DNA from: an uncultured Bacteroidota bacterium
Lineage (GTDB): Bacteria > Bacteroidota > Bacteroidia > Flavobacteriales > Flavobacteriaceae
Direction of reading: 5' to 3'
Length of the DNA stretch: 64,000 bases
Assembly (NCBI GenBank): GCA_902594745.1
Contig: CACJNF010000001.1
Coordinates: 62,001-126,000, forward strand
The notes beneath the pieces were generated by a model, which was not told where the DNA came from, searched no databases, and worked only from the letters and a program-made list of their open reading frames with translations. The translations under genes and the position numbers were made by a program. Below, in pieces: positions 8,674 through 20,557 of this stretch; within the stretch, counting starts at the first letter, position 1; each line of letters opens with the position of its first letter.

Positions 8674-10074
8674 TTATGTTTTTTTAATAATTTTTGCCAT
8701 AAACTCTCCTTCACTTTTCACTTCATCTCCAACAAATGATTGTCCATACATATGAATAATTCCTCTTCTTATTGGAGATATAAGCTCTAATTTACAAATA
8801 AGTGTATCACCAGGGACAACAGGGTTCTTAAACTTACATTTATCCATCTTCATAAAAAATGTTAAATAGTTTTCTGGATCCGGAACAGTGTTAAGTACTA
8901 GAACTCCCCCAGCCTGAGCCATAAATTCAACCTGAAGTACTCCGGGCATTACTGGTGCACCAGGAAAATGTCCTTCAACCCATGATTCAGTTTCTTCAAC
9001 TTTTCTTAGACCAATAACGTGAGATTCAGATAGTTCAAGAACCTCATCAATTAATAAAAATGGTGGGCGATGAGGAATTACTTTCATAATTTGATTCGAG
9101 TCCATTAATGGCTTCTTTTCAAAATCAATTTTTGGTAATGTATTCTTTCTATCCGATTTTATCACTTCAGAGACCTTTTCAGCAAATTTAGCATTTATTG
9201 AATGACCAGGTTTTTCTGCAATAACTTTTCCTCTAATTTTCATTCCAATTAAAGCTAGATCTCCAATCACATCTAACAATTTATGCCTTGCTGCCTCATT
9301 AGGATAGTGAAGATCTAAGTTGTCTAAAATACCATTTGGTGTAACTGAAATAGAATCTTTATTAAATGCTTTCTTTAAAATATCCATATTACTTTCTGCC
9401 AAAGGCTTATCCACATATACTATAGCATTGTTTAAATCACCTCCTTTAATTAATCCATTTTCGAGCAATGTTTCTAGCTCATGTAGAAAGCTAAATGTCC
9501 TTGCTGATGAAATCTCATCCTTAAATTCACTTATATGATTTATTGATGCCTCTTGCTCACCTAAAACTTTAGTGTTATAATCAACTATTGTATTTACTTT
9601 ATAATTTTCATCTGGAATAATTGAAATCTTACTTCCAGAATCTTCACATATATATGAAATTGGTTCAGATGGAAAAAACTCCTCTCTTAAAACATTCTGT
9701 TCAACAATTTTAGCTTCTTCTAAAGCATTAATAAAGAATTTTGAAGATCCATCCATTATTGGAACCTCGGGACCATCAAGACATATAAAACAGTTATCTA
9801 TTTCTAGTCCTGTAATTGCAGCTAGGACATGCTCAGACGTATGTATTCTAAATATACCATTATCAAGATTTGTACCTCTATCAGTATTAGATATATATTT
9901 AATATGAGCATTAATTAAATTATCACCTTCAATATCTTCTCTAACAAAAACTAGACCTGTGTCAGCTGGAGCTGGTTTAAATGTAATATTTACATGTTCA
10001 CCAGTATGGAGACCTACTCCACTTAGCTTTGTTTCTTTTGAAATAGTTTTTTGGGGTACAGTTCTTCTAATCAT
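8674..10074 (-). CDS. lpxC-fabZ: Bifunctional LpxC / FabZ fusion
   Basis: N-terminal LpxC (SGVGLHTGEHVNITFKPA, HTSEHVLAA, HKLLDVIGDLAL) and C-terminal FabZ (PHRPPFLLIDEV, GHFPGAPVMPGVLQVEFMAQAGG). Confidence 0.96.
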   Translation of the reverse strand: MIRRTVPQKTISKETKLSGVGLHTGEHVNITFKPAPADTGLVFVREDIEGDNLINAHIKYISNTDRGTNLDNGIFRIHTSEHVLAAITGLEIDNCFICLDGPEVPIMDGSSKFFINALEEAKIVEQNVLREEFFPSEPISYICEDSGSKISIIPDENYKVNTIVDYNTKVLGEQEASINHISEFKDEISSARTFSFLHELETLLENGLIKGGDLNNAIVYVDKPLAESNMDILKKAFNKDSISVTPNGILDNLDLHYPNEAARHKLLDVIGDLALIGMKIRGKVIAEKPGHSINAKFAEKVSEVIKSDRKNTLPKIDFEKKPLMDSNQIMKVIPHRPPFLLIDEVLELSESHVIGLRKVEETESWVEGHFPGAPVMPGVLQVEFMAQAGGVLVLNTVPDPENYLTFFMKMDKCKFKNPVVPGDTLICKLELISPIRRGIIHMYGQSFVGDEVKSEGEFMAKIIKKT

Positions 10075-11081
10075 TAATCTTTCTTATCTATTTTTTTTAC
10101 AATTTCTGGCAAATTCTTAAAATGAATATATGATTTGTTATAATTCATGTATGAAATTGCAGGAGTACCTGTTATTCTTGCATTACTTTCAACATCAGAT
10201 GTTACACCGGCTTGAGCTTGTATTTTGACATTATCTCCAATTTTTAAATGACCAATTATTCCAACTTGACCACCAATCATACAGTTTTTACCAATCTTTG
10301 TTGACCCAGCAATACCAGACTGAGCTGCTATAGCAGTGTTTTCACCAATTTCAACATTATGTGCAATTTGAATCTGATTGTCAAGTTTTACACCATCTTT
10401 AATAATTGTTGACCCAATAGTAGCTCTATCAATTGTAGAATTTGAACCAATTTCAACATTGTTTCCAATAACTACATTACCGGTTTGAGGTATCTTTTTA
10501 TATGTACCGTCATCATTTGGAGCAAATCCAAACCCATCAGAACCAATTGAGCAGCTTGAATGTATAATACAACTATTTCCAATTATTGTATCATTTAAAA
10601 TTTTTGTTCCAGGATAAATTTTACAATTATTTCCAATTTTAACATTATCTCCTATAAATACTTGATTATCAATAACACAATTATCACCAACTATAGAGTT
10701 TTTCCCAATAGTTGTGTAGGAACCAACATACGAACTCTTTGAAATAGTAGATGATTTATCAATATCAGATTTATCACTAATTCCAGCTCTTTTAGATTTA
10801 CCTTCATTAAATAACTCTAAAATAGTACTAAATGAAGAGTATGGATCTTTAACCTTAATAAGAGTGGTTGTTATTTTTTCTGTAGGTTCAAAATCATTTG
10901 CGACAATTGTAGCAGAGGCATCTGTAGAATAAATGAATTCAGTATACTTTGGATTAGCTAAGAATGTAAGAGAACCTTTTTTGCCCTCTTCTATTTTAGA
11001 TAACGTATTTATATCAACGTCTCTATTCCCAACTACAGTTCCATTTAATTGATCAGCAATCTGTCCAGCTGTAAAATTCAT
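10074..11081 (-). CDS. lpxD: UDP-3-O-acylglucosamine N-acyltransferase
   Basis: SDGFGFAP, hexapeptide repeats, [14 protein letters not shown]. Confidence 0.95.
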   Translation of the reverse strand: MNFTAGQIADQLNGTVVGNRDVDINTLSKIEEGKKGSLTFLANPKYTEFIYSTDASATIVANDFEPTEKITTTLIKVKDPYSSFSTILELFNEGKSKRAGISDKSDIDKSSTISKSSYVGSYTTIGKNSIVGDNCVIDNQVFIGDNVKIGNNCKIYPGTKILNDTIIGNSCIIHSSCSIGSDGFGFAPNDDGTYKKIPQTGNVVIGNNVEIGSNSTIDRATIGSTIIKDGVKLDNQIQIAHNVEIGENTAIAAQSGIAGSTKIGKNCMIGGQVGIIGHLKIGDNVKIQAQAGVTSDVESNARITGTPAISYMNYNKSYIHFKNLPEIVKKIDKKD

Positions 11082-11113
11082 ATCTGCAAAATTAAAAAAT
11101 TATGCGAAATGCT

Positions 11114-11121
11114 TAAATTTG
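11114..11121 (+). promoter_or_regulatory. Bacteroidota-type -7 box TAAATTTG (TAnnTTTG) upstream of tsaE
   Basis: Exact TAnnTTTG match 10 nt upstream of the ATG. Confidence 0.5.
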
Positions 11122-11131
11122 TAAGGTTTTT

Positions 11132-11539
11132 ATGAAGATCAAATATCAATTAAATCAGCTCAAAGAAATATCGTTAAAAGTTACTCAGAACTTTAATAAA
11201 AAAATTGTTTTAATAAGCGGTGAAATGGGTGCAGGTAAAACTACATTGATTAAGGAAATCTTAATAGGGCTGAATGTCATTGACAATATATCAAGTCCTA
11301 CATTTTCTATAATTAATGAGTATAAAACAAAAAATAAAGATGTGATATATCATATGGATTTATACAGAATAAATAAAATTGAGGAATTAGAGGAAATCGG
11401 ATTCTTTGAGTACCTAGAATCTGGGAATTTATGTTTTGTTGAATGGGGTGAAATAATTGAGAATATGATTGGTGAAGATTATAATAAATTTAATCTCATT
11501 GAAAATGGTGATTTAAGAATACTTGAAAAATTAAAATGA
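11132..11539 (+). CDS. tsaE: tRNA threonylcarbamoyladenosine biosynthesis ATPase TsaE
   Basis: GEMGAGKTTLIKEIL; SSPTFSIINEY; HMDLYRI; FVEWGE. Confidence 0.93.
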   Translation: MKIKYQLNQLKEISLKVTQNFNKKIVLISGEMGAGKTTLIKEILIGLNVIDNISSPTFSIINEYKTKNKDVIYHMDLYRINKIEELEEIGFFEYLESGNLCFVEWGEIIENMIGEDYNKFNLIENGDLRILEKLK

Positions 11540-11871
11540 ATTTTTTAAAAAGATTATATTACTACTCTACTGGATTTATTATTGGAATTGTTTTTCTGTT
11601 TTTTATTCTAAATGGCAAAAGAGCTTCTTGTAATTATACTCCTAATGCTCGAGTGATTGACAATATAACATCCAAAGAATTAATTATAGATTCAAACCAT
11701 GAAGGCTTCTTCAATAAAGAAGAGATAATTGAAATTCTTAATAATGGAAAGGTAATCTTTAATAAAAGTGAGCCGAACAAAGAACCTTGCGGCATGTATT
11801 ATATTAAATCAGGAGATTTCAATATAAATGTAATTAATTGCGAGAATGAAGCAACTATAATGATTAATTAG
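11536..11871 (+). CDS. Conserved hypothetical protein with N-terminal TM
   Basis: ATGA overlap with tsaE; hydrophobic N-terminus. Confidence 0.6.
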   Translation: MNFLKRLYYYSTGFIIGIVFLFFILNGKRASCNYTPNARVIDNITSKELIIDSNHEGFFNKEEIIEILNNGKVIFNKSEPNKEPCGMYYIKSGDFNINVINCENEATIMIN

Positions 11872-13027
11872 AACTTCTTCTTTTAAGTTCCCTCTTGATA
11901 AGTTGTAGTTCCCTCGATGTCTGACCTTTTACAGAGGTGTTTTCCTCTGCCCTTCGAATTAAATAAGGTATTACCTCCTTTATAGGCCCAAAAGGGAGAT
12001 ATTTGATTACATTATAACCTTCTTCAGCTAGATTAAATGATATGTTATCACTCATTCCATAAAGTTGACCAAACCATATTTTTGGATTATTTTTTTGCAT
12101 TTTGCCTTCTTTCATTATATCCAAAATATCATATATGCTTTTCTCGTTATGGGAGCCACAAAAAAGTGAGAAATTATCAAGATTTGATAATATAAACTTT
12201 GCTCCCTCGTTAAAATTTACATCAGTAGCATCTTTAGATTCGCATATAGGAGATTTATAGTTATGTTTTTTAGCTCTTTTATTTTCTTTCTCAATATAAG
12301 CACCCCTTACAAGTTTTATACCAATATGAAAGCTGTTTTCAATAGAAAGGTTTTTTAATTTATTTAAATAGTTTAACCTATCATGTCTGTACATTTGAGA
12401 AGTATTAAAAACAATAGTGCTTTGTTTATTATACTTGATCATCATATTTAAAACTATACCATCAATTGCTCCTTGAAACCATGATTCTTCAGCATCAACT
12501 AGGATTTTAATTTGATTTTCAAATGCTGTTTTACATATAATGTCAAATCTATCAACTATCCTATCATAAAGACCTTTCTCAAAATCTGATAATTCTTTTT
12601 CTTCCGTAACTTTATTAAGTATATCAGAGCTAGCAATAGCAGTTGGTTTAAAAACAGTAAAATCTAATATATTTTTTGAAGCAGCAAACTCAATTGACCT
12701 AATTACTTCTTTTAAAGAATCATCATAAGTTTTTTCATTCTCAAGTCCCTCGACAGAGTAATGAAGATAACTTTTAACGTTTTTATCGTTAAGTTTCTTC
12801 ACTGTCTTGAATGATTCTTGAAGATTTTCTCCTGAGCAAAATTGACGGAAAACAGTTGCTCTAACAATAAATAAAACTGGTAATTTTAATTTTAAGCTTA
12901 GTTCTAGTATGTTTTTACCAAAATTTGTAAGTGTTCTACTGGATATAACTTTGAAAAGAAAGTATGCTTTTTTTAATTCAAAATTTGATTTAAGTATGAA
13001 ACCATTTTTAGTATTGTCTAAAAGCAT
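11864..13027 (-). CDS. Proline dehydrogenase
   Basis: KLVRGAYIEKENKRA, LVDAEESWFQ, FGQLYGMSDNISFNL. Confidence 0.92.
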   Translation of the reverse strand: MLLDNTKNGFILKSNFELKKAYFLFKVISSRTLTNFGKNILELSLKLKLPVLFIVRATVFRQFCSGENLQESFKTVKKLNDKNVKSYLHYSVEGLENEKTYDDSLKEVIRSIEFAASKNILDFTVFKPTAIASSDILNKVTEEKELSDFEKGLYDRIVDRFDIICKTAFENQIKILVDAEESWFQGAIDGIVLNMMIKYNKQSTIVFNTSQMYRHDRLNYLNKLKNLSIENSFHIGIKLVRGAYIEKENKRAKKHNYKSPICESKDATDVNFNEGAKFILSNLDNFSLFCGSHNEKSIYDILDIMKEGKMQKNNPKIWFGQLYGMSDNISFNLAEEGYNVIKYLPFGPIKEVIPYLIRRAEENTSVKGQTSRELQLIKRELKRRSSN

Positions 13028-13039
13028 AAAATAAATACC

Positions 13040-13047
13040 TAATTTTG
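13040..13047 (+). promoter_or_regulatory. -7 box TAATTTTG upstream of aroB
   Basis: Exact TAnnTTTG; TTG at 13014-13016 lies in the -33 range. Confidence 0.5.
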
Positions 13048-13071
13048 CATAAATCTAATCAAAATAAATTA

Positions 13072-14100
13072 ATGAAAGACGATCAATATTCATTACTAAA
13101 AGAAAAGATTAAATCTAACGATTTTAATAGTGTTTTTGTGCTTGTAGACGAAAACACGGATAAGTATTGCTTAGAAATTTTTATCAATAAATCTCAGATA
13201 GAAAATTATAAGAAAATAGTTATCAAATCAGGTGAGGAAAATAAAAATATTGATACATGTGTTAATATATGGAAAGAATTAAATTCACAAAAAGCAGATA
13301 GAAAATCACTTATAATAAATTTAGGAGGTGGTGTACTAACTGATATTGGTGGATTTGTTGCATCAACCTATTTAAGAGGAATAGAATTTATAAATGTTCC
13401 TACAACTTTACTTGGTATGGTAGATGCAGCACATGGTGGAAAAACTGGAATTGATTTTTTGAGTTTAAAAAACCAAATAGGAGTCTTTAGTATGCCAATG
13501 GATGTAATACTAGACTCTGTTTATCTCAAGACGCTTTCTAAAGAAGAATATTTAAATGGATATGCTGAAATATTCAAACATAGTTTTTTAACAGATTCAA
13601 GGGATCTAAACTTTAATTCATTGATTAAGCTTGATTTTTTTAATGATGTTGACTTCATAATTAATAAGTATTCGGATATAAAGAATGAAATTGTAAAAAT
13701 TGACAAATATGAATCTAATTCTAGAAAGGTTCTTAATCTTGGGCATACAATTGGGCATGCATTGGAATCTTATTCATATCTATCAAATAGTTTAGATGAA
13801 TTAAAACATGGGGAGGCAATAATAGTAGGTCTTATAACTGAATTGTATATATCAAATAAACTAAATAATTATCCTCTAGACACAGTAGATAGGCTAAAAG
13901 AAGTATCATTAAAGTATTTTAGTAGAATTAGCCTAAAAGATAGTGACTTAAAAGGTATATATGATCTTATGATTTTTGATAAAAAGAATGATAAAGGGTC
14001 TGTTAACTTCGTTCTCTTAGATAAAAGTGGAAAACCAATTATTGATCAAAAGGTGGATAATGATATCTTTATTGAAGCATTTGCCTATTACAGTCAGTAA
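13072..14100 (+). CDS. aroB: 3-dehydroquinate synthase
   Basis: GGGVLTDIGGFVASTYLRGI, PTTLLGMVDAAHGGKTGID, NLGHTIGHALE; ATG at 13072 preferred over the TTG at 13045, which lies in the promoter box. Confidence 0.93.
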   Translation: MKDDQYSLLKEKIKSNDFNSVFVLVDENTDKYCLEIFINKSQIENYKKIVIKSGEENKNIDTCVNIWKELNSQKADRKSLIINLGGGVLTDIGGFVASTYLRGIEFINVPTTLLGMVDAAHGGKTGIDFLSLKNQIGVFSMPMDVILDSVYLKTLSKEEYLNGYAEIFKHSFLTDSRDLNFNSLIKLDFFNDVDFIINKYSDIKNEIVKIDKYESNSRKVLNLGHTIGHALESYSYLSNSLDELKHGEAIIVGLITELYISNKLNNYPLDTVDRLKEVSLKYFSRISLKDSDLKGIYDLMIFDKKNDKGSVNFVLLDKSGKPIIDQKVDNDIFIEAFAYYSQ

Positions 14101-14574
14101 TTAAAGCTCCTGAAAGATATTTTTCATTAATCTTTTCTTATCATTTATGCTCTCCTCAAGCGAGATCATAGTCTCAGTTCTTAATACTCCCTCTACATCA
14201 TCAATTGAGAAGATAATTTCTCTAGCATGCTCTGTCCCCTTTGCTCTTATTTTACAGAAAATGTTGTATTTACCTGTAGTTATATGAGCCACGGTAACAT
14301 AAGGCTTTTTCTTTAACTCTTCAATTATCTCATATGTTCTTCTGGATCTATCAATCAATACACCTACATATGCAATAAAGTTATAGCCTAACATTTTATA
14401 GTCTAGTGTTAATGAGGAACCTTTAATAATTCCAAGATCTTCCATTTTTTTAACTCTAACATGTACTGTTCCTGCTGAAATAAGAAGTCTTTTAGCAATA
14501 TCAGTGAAAGGAGTTCTTGTATTATCTATTAATATATCTAGGATTCTTCTATCGACGTCGTCTAATTTTTGCAT
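14101..14574 (-). CDS. Lrp/AsnC family transcriptional regulator
   Basis: LDDVDRRILDILIDNTRTPFTDIAKRLLISAGTVHVRVKKMEDLGII. Confidence 0.92.
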   Translation of the reverse strand: MQKLDDVDRRILDILIDNTRTPFTDIAKRLLISAGTVHVRVKKMEDLGIIKGSSLTLDYKMLGYNFIAYVGVLIDRSRRTYEIIEELKKKPYVTVAHITTGKYNIFCKIRAKGTEHAREIIFSIDDVEGVLRTETMISLEESINDKKRLMKNIFQEL

Positions 14575-14692
14575 TTTATTTGGAATTTTAGCTAAAATAT
14601 TAAATTTTTTTTAACGTTTTCTCCATTTTTATTGAATTATCTATAGCTATTTCTTAAAATCATTGATTTTATTGCGAATTTTTTTATTTAAA

Positions 14693-14750
14693 TTTACAAT
14701 TGTTCTTTAGTTTACAATTGTAAATTATATAAATATTGTATATTGTAAAT
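14693..14750. promoter_or_regulatory. Candidate operator array, 18-bp periodic TTTACAATTGTAAA-like sites
   Basis: TTTACAATTGTTCTTTAG / TTTACAATTGTAAATTAT / ATAAATATTGTATATTGT aligned in an 18-bp register; central perfect 14-bp palindrome at 14711-14724. Confidence 0.55.
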
Positions 14751-14782
14751 CAGTAAGTTATAAAATATAAATAAAGTATTTA

Positions 14783-15154
14783 ATGAATAAAAAAAATATA
14801 CTTAATAGAATAAAAAAAATTATATCAGATAATAATCTTAGTAATTCTGAATTTGCTGAAAAAATAGGAATTCCTAAATCATCTGTCACTCACCTACTCT
14901 CCGAGAGAAACAACCCTAGTTTAGATATAATTATTAAAATTTCAGAGACTTTTGAACACATATCTACAGATTATTTAATATTTGGCCATGAAAATGATAC
15001 AAAAACACCCTCAGAGCCTTTAAATAACCTATTTGATAATTTAGTTGAGGAAACTTCTGAAGATTCTGTTAAAGATTTTAATAATAACATAAAATCTATT
15101 ATTCTTATCTACGAAAACAATAAATTTGAACAAATTGATAAGATAAAGGATTGA
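14783..15154 (+). CDS. XRE-family helix-turn-helix regulator
   Basis: LSNSEFAEKIGIPKSSVTHLLSERNNPSLDIIIKI. Confidence 0.9.
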   Translation: MNKKNILNRIKKIISDNNLSNSEFAEKIGIPKSSVTHLLSERNNPSLDIIIKISETFEHISTDYLIFGHENDTKTPSEPLNNLFDNLVEETSEDSVKDFNNNIKSIILIYENNKFEQIDKIKD

Positions 15155-15522
15155 AAAAGGTAATAATACTCTCATTTCTGTTTATATCATGCTATAGTGT
15201 AGAAAGAGATTGCATAGAATTTAGAACTGGATCTTTTGAATTTAGTACCTCAATAAATGATTCTATTGTTAAATCAACATTTATTAGAACTGATAATTAT
15301 GAAATAGAGCAGTTTAAAGGTGTAAAAGATTCATCTACAATAAGATGGGTTAATGAGTGTGAATTTATCTTAACAAAGATTAACCCAAAGACTAATCAAG
15401 AGAAAAGGCCAATTAGAATTAAAATTTTAAGAACTTACGGCAATTCATATGACTTTGAATACTCTCAAGTAAATAATCCTCAGAAAATAAACAGAGGTAC
15501 TGTCAATAAAATATCCGATTAA
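15151..15522 (+). CDS. Small conserved lipoprotein (TTG start)
   Basis: MKKVIILSFLFISCYS lipobox; overlaps the XRE gene by 4 nt. Confidence 0.65.
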   Translation: MKKVIILSFLFISCYSVERDCIEFRTGSFEFSTSINDSIVKSTFIRTDNYEIEQFKGVKDSSTIRWVNECEFILTKINPKTNQEKRPIRIKILRTYGNSYDFEYSQVNNPQKINRGTVNKISD

Positions 15523-17594
15523 AATTCAAGCTTTGTTTGACTCTCATCATCATTTGACTGAACCTGTTGCTCATCGTTGACCTCAATCTGTTTAATCTTC
15601 TTGATCTTCTCGCCTATTTTATTTTTTTCCTTGTAAGAAATTTTCCTAACGTTATATTTAGTTACAATATTCCCTTTACTGTCCCTTCCCTTAGTACTCA
15701 GATCAGCAAAATCAAGTTCCCATTTTAGTTTTTTAAGAGAAGCACGTTTTCTTAGATATACAGTTACTACATCTGCTTCATCTTTACTATTTTCTGAAAA
15801 GTATAAAACTTCAGAGGCTTCTTTTCCCTGAGTAAGATTATAGTCCTTATCTCTAATAACTCCTGACACCTTAAATCTTTTCATATATGAAGTACCATTT
15901 TTACCATCTCTATAAATAAGATTATAAACGGTCTCCTTAGATTTTGAATTAAAAAGTGATACATGTAAAATATCTCTTCCTACAAATAACTTACTATCAA
16001 CTTTAACAACCTTCATTATACCATCAGATGTAAACACAATAACATCATCAAGGTCAGAACAATCACAGACAAATTCATCCTTTTTAAGAGATGTACCAAC
16101 AAATCCCTCAGCCTTATTAACGTATAGTTTGTAATTTTTAATTGATATGGTTTTCTTATCTAGTTCATCAAACTCATCAATTTTAGTCTTTCTTTTTCTG
16201 TCTTTTCCATAATGTTTCTTTAGATGTGTAAAATATTGTATTGTGTAATCAACAAGATGATTAAGGTTATTTTTTACCTCTTCTATATTAACTTCGATGC
16301 TATCAAGCTTGTCTTTAACCTTGTCTAGATCAAATTTTGAAATTTTTCTTATTGGAATTTCGGTTAGTTTTTTAATATCATCAACTGTAACATCTTTTTT
16401 TAATTTACTTTTAAATGGATCCAAACCAGAGTCTATAGTAGACAAAACATCATCCCATGTTGTCTTTTCCTCAATATCTCTATATATTCTGTTCTCAATA
16501 AATATTCTTTCAAGTGATATGGAATGCCATTGATTTTCTAGTTCATCTAATTGAATTTCTAGTTCTTTCTTGAGTAAATCTTTAGTATTATCTGTAGATA
16601 TTTTTAATATATCTCTTACACCTAAAAATTGAGGCTTATTCTCTGATATAATGCAACATAAAGGAGAAATGGATACTTCACATTGAGTAAATGCGAATAA
16701 TGAATCAATAGTCTTTTGAATCGATGCACCAGATGGCAAATAAACTAATATTTCAACTTCAGCTGAGGTATTATCCTCAATTTTTTTGATTTTAACTTTA
16801 CCTTTTTCAGAGGCTTTAATTATTGACTCAATTAAAGATGCTGTAGTAGTTCCATAAGGTATCTCTTTTATTATTATAGTATTTTTATCGTACTTCTCTA
16901 CAGTTGCCCTTACTTTAACCCTTCCTCCTCTGTTTCCATCATTATAATTTGAAACATCAATACTACCACCAGTTTGAAAATCAGGAAAAAGTTTAAAACT
17001 TCTTCCTTTTAAGTATTTGACACTTCCATCAATTAGCTCATTAAAATTATGAGGTAGTATTTTGGTAGAAAGTCCAACAGCTATACCTTCAGCACCTTGA
17101 GCTAATAGTAATGGAAATTTTACCGGTAAATGAATAGGCTCTTTTTTTCTACCGTCATATGAAAGTTGCCAATTAGTTGTTTTTGGATTGAAAACAACCT
17201 CTAGTGCAAATTTTGATAATCTTGCTTCAATATAACGAGAAGCTGCAGCTCTATCGCCAGTATATATATTTCCCCAATTCCCTTGCATATCAATAAGCAA
17301 CTCCTTTTGCCCAACTTGAACAATTGCGTCAGATATACTTGCATCTCCGTGAGGATGATATTGCATAGTATGACCAACAATATTTGCAACTTTATTATAT
17401 CTTCCATCCTCTAAATCGAACATTGAGTGAAGAATTCTTCTTTGAACTGGTTTTAAACCATCCATTAAATCAGGAACAGCTCTCTCAAGAATTACATAGG
17501 AAGCATAATCAAGGAACCATTCCTTGTACATACCTCCAACTTTAGTTAGGTAATTTGAATCTTCTGTATTTATATTATCATTTATATCACTCAT
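15519..17594 (-). CDS. parC: DNA topoisomerase IV subunit A
   Basis: [55 protein letters not shown]. Confidence 0.95.
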   Translation of the reverse strand: MSDINDNINTEDSNYLTKVGGMYKEWFLDYASYVILERAVPDLMDGLKPVQRRILHSMFDLEDGRYNKVANIVGHTMQYHPHGDASISDAIVQVGQKELLIDMQGNWGNIYTGDRAAASRYIEARLSKFALEVVFNPKTTNWQLSYDGRKKEPIHLPVKFPLLLAQGAEGIAVGLSTKILPHNFNELIDGSVKYLKGRSFKLFPDFQTGGSIDVSNYNDGNRGGRVKVRATVEKYDKNTIIIKEIPYGTTTASLIESIIKASEKGKVKIKKIEDNTSAEVEILVYLPSGASIQKTIDSLFAFTQCEVSISPLCCIISENKPQFLGVRDILKISTDNTKDLLKKELEIQLDELENQWHSISLERIFIENRIYRDIEEKTTWDDVLSTIDSGLDPFKSKLKKDVTVDDIKKLTEIPIRKISKFDLDKVKDKLDSIEVNIEEVKNNLNHLVDYTIQYFTHLKKHYGKDRKRKTKIDEFDELDKKTISIKNYKLYVNKAEGFVGTSLKKDEFVCDCSDLDDVIVFTSDGIMKVVKVDSKLFVGRDILHVSLFNSKSKETVYNLIYRDGKNGTSYMKRFKVSGVIRDKDYNLTQGKEASEVLYFSENSKDEADVVTVYLRKRASLKKLKWELDFADLSTKGRDSKGNIVTKYNVRKISYKEKNKIGEKIKKIKQIEVNDEQQVQSNDDESQTKLEF

Positions 17595-19449
17595 CAGAAT
17601 TATCATTTAGAAGATCTAGTTCGACCTTGAGGTTTTCAATAATAAACTGTTGTCTATCTGGAGTATTTTTACCCATGTAGAAACTTAAAAGATTCTCAAT
17701 TGTAGTTGAGTGGTCAATAATTACAGGATCTAACCTTATGTCATCACCGATAAAGTTTTTAAATTCATCAGGAGAAATTTCACCAAGACCTTTAAATCTA
17801 GTTATTTCAAACTTACCATTAGATGAGTTTAAAATTTCATTTTTCTCTGATTCACTGTAACAATAATGAGTTTTTTCCTTGTTTCTAACTCTAAAAATTG
17901 GTGTTTGAAGTATATAGAGATGGCCGTTCTTTATTAACTCAGGGAAGAATTGTAAAAAAAATGTTATAATCAAAAGTCTAATATGCATCCCGTCAACATC
18001 AGCATCCGTTGCAATAACAATATTATTATACCTAAGATCTTCCATGCTATTCTCTATGTTTAGAGCAGCCTGCAACAGATTAAACTCCTCATTTTCATAT
18101 ACAATTTTTTTTGTCATTCCATATGAGTTAAGAGGTTTACCTCTTAAACTAAATACAGCTTGAGTATTTACATCTCTTGATTTTGTTATAGACCCACTGG
18201 CAGAATCACCCTCTGTTATAAAAATTGTTGAGTCAAGTCTATTAGGTTTTTTTAATTCATTCAAATGAACTCTACAATCTCTTAGCTTTTTGTTGTGAAG
18301 GTTTGCTTTTTTTGCTCTTTCCCTTGCAAGTTTTCTTATACCCGATAACTCTTTTCTTTCCCTTTCAGCTTGAACAATTTTACTTTGGATAGAATCTGCA
18401 ATTTCGGGGTTTTTATGTAAATAATTATCTAAATTTTTCTTTATAAAGTCATTAATAAATACTCTTACTGACTTTAGTCCTTTACCCATTTCAGTTGATC
18501 CTAATTTGGTTTTTGTCTGTGATTCAAAAACAGGCTCCATTACTTTAATACTAATTGCAGATATTATTGATTTTCTTACATCTGATGAATCGTAGTTCTT
18601 GCCATAAAACTCTCTAATTGTTTTAACAAGTGCTTCTCTAAATGCTGCTTGATGTGTTCCACCCTGGACAGTATATTGACCATTAACAAAAGAGTAGTAT
18701 TCTTCACTGTATTGTGTTTTTGAGTGAGTTATAGCTATTTCAATATCATCACCTTTTAAATGAATAATTGGATATAAAAAATCTTGAGTATTCGACTGAT
18801 CTTCAATTAAATCTTTTAAACCAGAGTCTGAAATAAACTTAACACCATTAAGTTTTATAGTAAGTCCTGGGTTAAGATATACATAGAACTTTATCATTTT
18901 TTCTACATATTCCAACCTATATCTGAAGTTCTTAAAAATGGATTTATCAGGAGAAAACTCTACATATGTTCCGTTTTTATCATCTGAGTTGTTCATCTCT
19001 TCATTAACTAATACGCCCAATTCAAAATCAGCAGACTTACTTTTACCATCTCTTATTGATAAAACTCTAAAAGAAGAGGATAATGCGTTTACAGCTTTTG
19101 TTCCAACACCATTAAGTCCAACAGATTTCTTAAATGCTCTCGTATCATATTTACCTCCAGTATTCATTTTTGATACAACATCAACTACTTTTCCTATTGG
19201 TATACCTCTTCCATAATCTCTAACAGAAACAAGATCTTCATCAATTTTAATGTCAATAACTTTTCCTTCACCCATCACAAATTCATCTACACAATTGTCA
19301 ATAATCTCTTTAAGAAGAACATATATTCCATCATCAGGTGAAGATCCATCACCAGACTTACCAATATACATACCTGGTCTAAGCCTTATATGCTCTCTCC
19401 AGTCTAAAGATTTTATATTTTCTTCTGTATAATTTGATGTATTAGCCAT
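17587..19449 (-). CDS. parE: DNA topoisomerase IV subunit B
   Basis: GHKL/TOPRIM motifs: [46 protein letters not shown]. Confidence 0.95.
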   Translation of the reverse strand: MANTSNYTEENIKSLDWREHIRLRPGMYIGKSGDGSSPDDGIYVLLKEIIDNCVDEFVMGEGKVIDIKIDEDLVSVRDYGRGIPIGKVVDVVSKMNTGGKYDTRAFKKSVGLNGVGTKAVNALSSSFRVLSIRDGKSKSADFELGVLVNEEMNNSDDKNGTYVEFSPDKSIFKNFRYRLEYVEKMIKFYVYLNPGLTIKLNGVKFISDSGLKDLIEDQSNTQDFLYPIIHLKGDDIEIAITHSKTQYSEEYYSFVNGQYTVQGGTHQAAFREALVKTIREFYGKNYDSSDVRKSIISAISIKVMEPVFESQTKTKLGSTEMGKGLKSVRVFINDFIKKNLDNYLHKNPEIADSIQSKIVQAERERKELSGIRKLARERAKKANLHNKKLRDCRVHLNELKKPNRLDSTIFITEGDSASGSITKSRDVNTQAVFSLRGKPLNSYGMTKKIVYENEEFNLLQAALNIENSMEDLRYNNIVIATDADVDGMHIRLLIITFFLQFFPELIKNGHLYILQTPIFRVRNKEKTHYCYSESEKNEILNSSNGKFEITRFKGLGEISPDEFKNFIGDDIRLDPVIIDHSTTIENLLSFYMGKNTPDRQQFIIENLKVELDLLNDNSDE

Positions 19450-19462
19450 TTTTATAAATATA

Positions 19463-20554
19463 CTAAATGTTAAATCTAAAGTGCATTATATCTCCGTCAG
19501 AAACAATATATTCCTTCCCTTCAAGTCTCATTTTACCTGCTTCTTTAACTTTTAACTCAGAACCTAATTCTATATAATCATTATAACTTATAACTTCAGC
19601 ACAAATAAATCCCTTCTGAAAATCAGTATGAATTTGACCTGCTGCATCATAAGCAGAATCTCCAATTTTAATTGTCCATCCTCTAACTTCTTTCTCTCCA
19701 GCGGTAAAGTAAGAATGCAGATTTAATAATTTATATGATGCTCTGATTAATTTATTTGACCCTGATTCTTCTAACCCCAAGTCATCAAGGAACATCTGTT
19801 TCTCATCTAGAGAATCAAGTTCATTAATTTCAGATTCAATCTTAGCAGAAATAATTATAACATCTGAACTTTTATCATGAACTTCTTTTTTAACCATTTC
19901 TACGTAATCATTACCATCAACGACATCTGACTCTCCTACATTACATACATAAAGGATTGGTTTAAAAGAAATAAGTTCTAAAGGCTTTATGAAATCTTTA
20001 AATTCATCTTCAGAGTAATCATCTAAGTTAACTTTAGTGCTTTCTAGGGACAATTTGACTCTTTCTAAGATTTCAATTTCTTTTTTTGCTTCATTACCAC
20101 CTGATCTTAGTGTTTTTTTTATTTTATCTAACCTCTTATCTACAATTTCAATATCTTTCATAATAAGCTCATACTCTACTACTTCTCTGTCAGACAATGG
20201 ATTAATTTTTCCATCTACGTGAACTACATTTGGGTCGTCAAAACATCTTAAAACATGAATTATGGCATCTGTTTCCCTAATATTAGACAAAAATTTATTC
20301 CCAAGACCTTCACCCTTACTTGCACCTTTAACTAAACCGGCGATATCAACAATTTTAACAGTTGTGGGAATTAACTTTTCTGGGCTTATAAGTTTATTAA
20401 GAGCATCTAATCTTTTATCAGGAACATTAACAATACTAACATTAGGGTCAATAGTACAGAATGGGTAATTCTCACTTTGAGCTTTACTTTGAGATAGACA
20501 ATTAAAAAGAGTTGATTTACCTACATTGGGTAATCCTACAATTCCTACTTTCAT
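19463..20554 (-). CDS. ychF: Ribosome-binding ATPase YchF
   Basis: [38 protein letters not shown]-terminal [31 protein letters not shown]. Confidence 0.97.
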   Translation of the reverse strand: MKVGIVGLPNVGKSTLFNCLSQSKAQSENYPFCTIDPNVSIVNVPDKRLDALNKLISPEKLIPTTVKIVDIAGLVKGASKGEGLGNKFLSNIRETDAIIHVLRCFDDPNVVHVDGKINPLSDREVVEYELIMKDIEIVDKRLDKIKKTLRSGGNEAKKEIEILERVKLSLESTKVNLDDYSEDEFKDFIKPLELISFKPILYVCNVGESDVVDGNDYVEMVKKEVHDKSSDVIIISAKIESEINELDSLDEKQMFLDDLGLEESGSNKLIRASYKLLNLHSYFTAGEKEVRGWTIKIGDSAYDAAGQIHTDFQKGFICAEVISYNDYIELGSELKVKEAGKMRLEGKEYIVSDGDIMHFRFNI

Positions 20555-20557
20555 TAA

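Noticed and set aside
8674-10074. LpxC-FabZ fusion as a novel fusion
   Set aside because: This fusion is established in Bacteroidota.
13045-13071. TTG start for aroB in the ORF track
   Set aside because: The TTG is the end of a TAATTTTG promoter box; the ATG at 13072 gives the normal AroB N-terminus.
18938-19216. Plus-strand ORF inside parE
   Set aside because: Antisense shadow of a conserved coding region; low-complexity translation.
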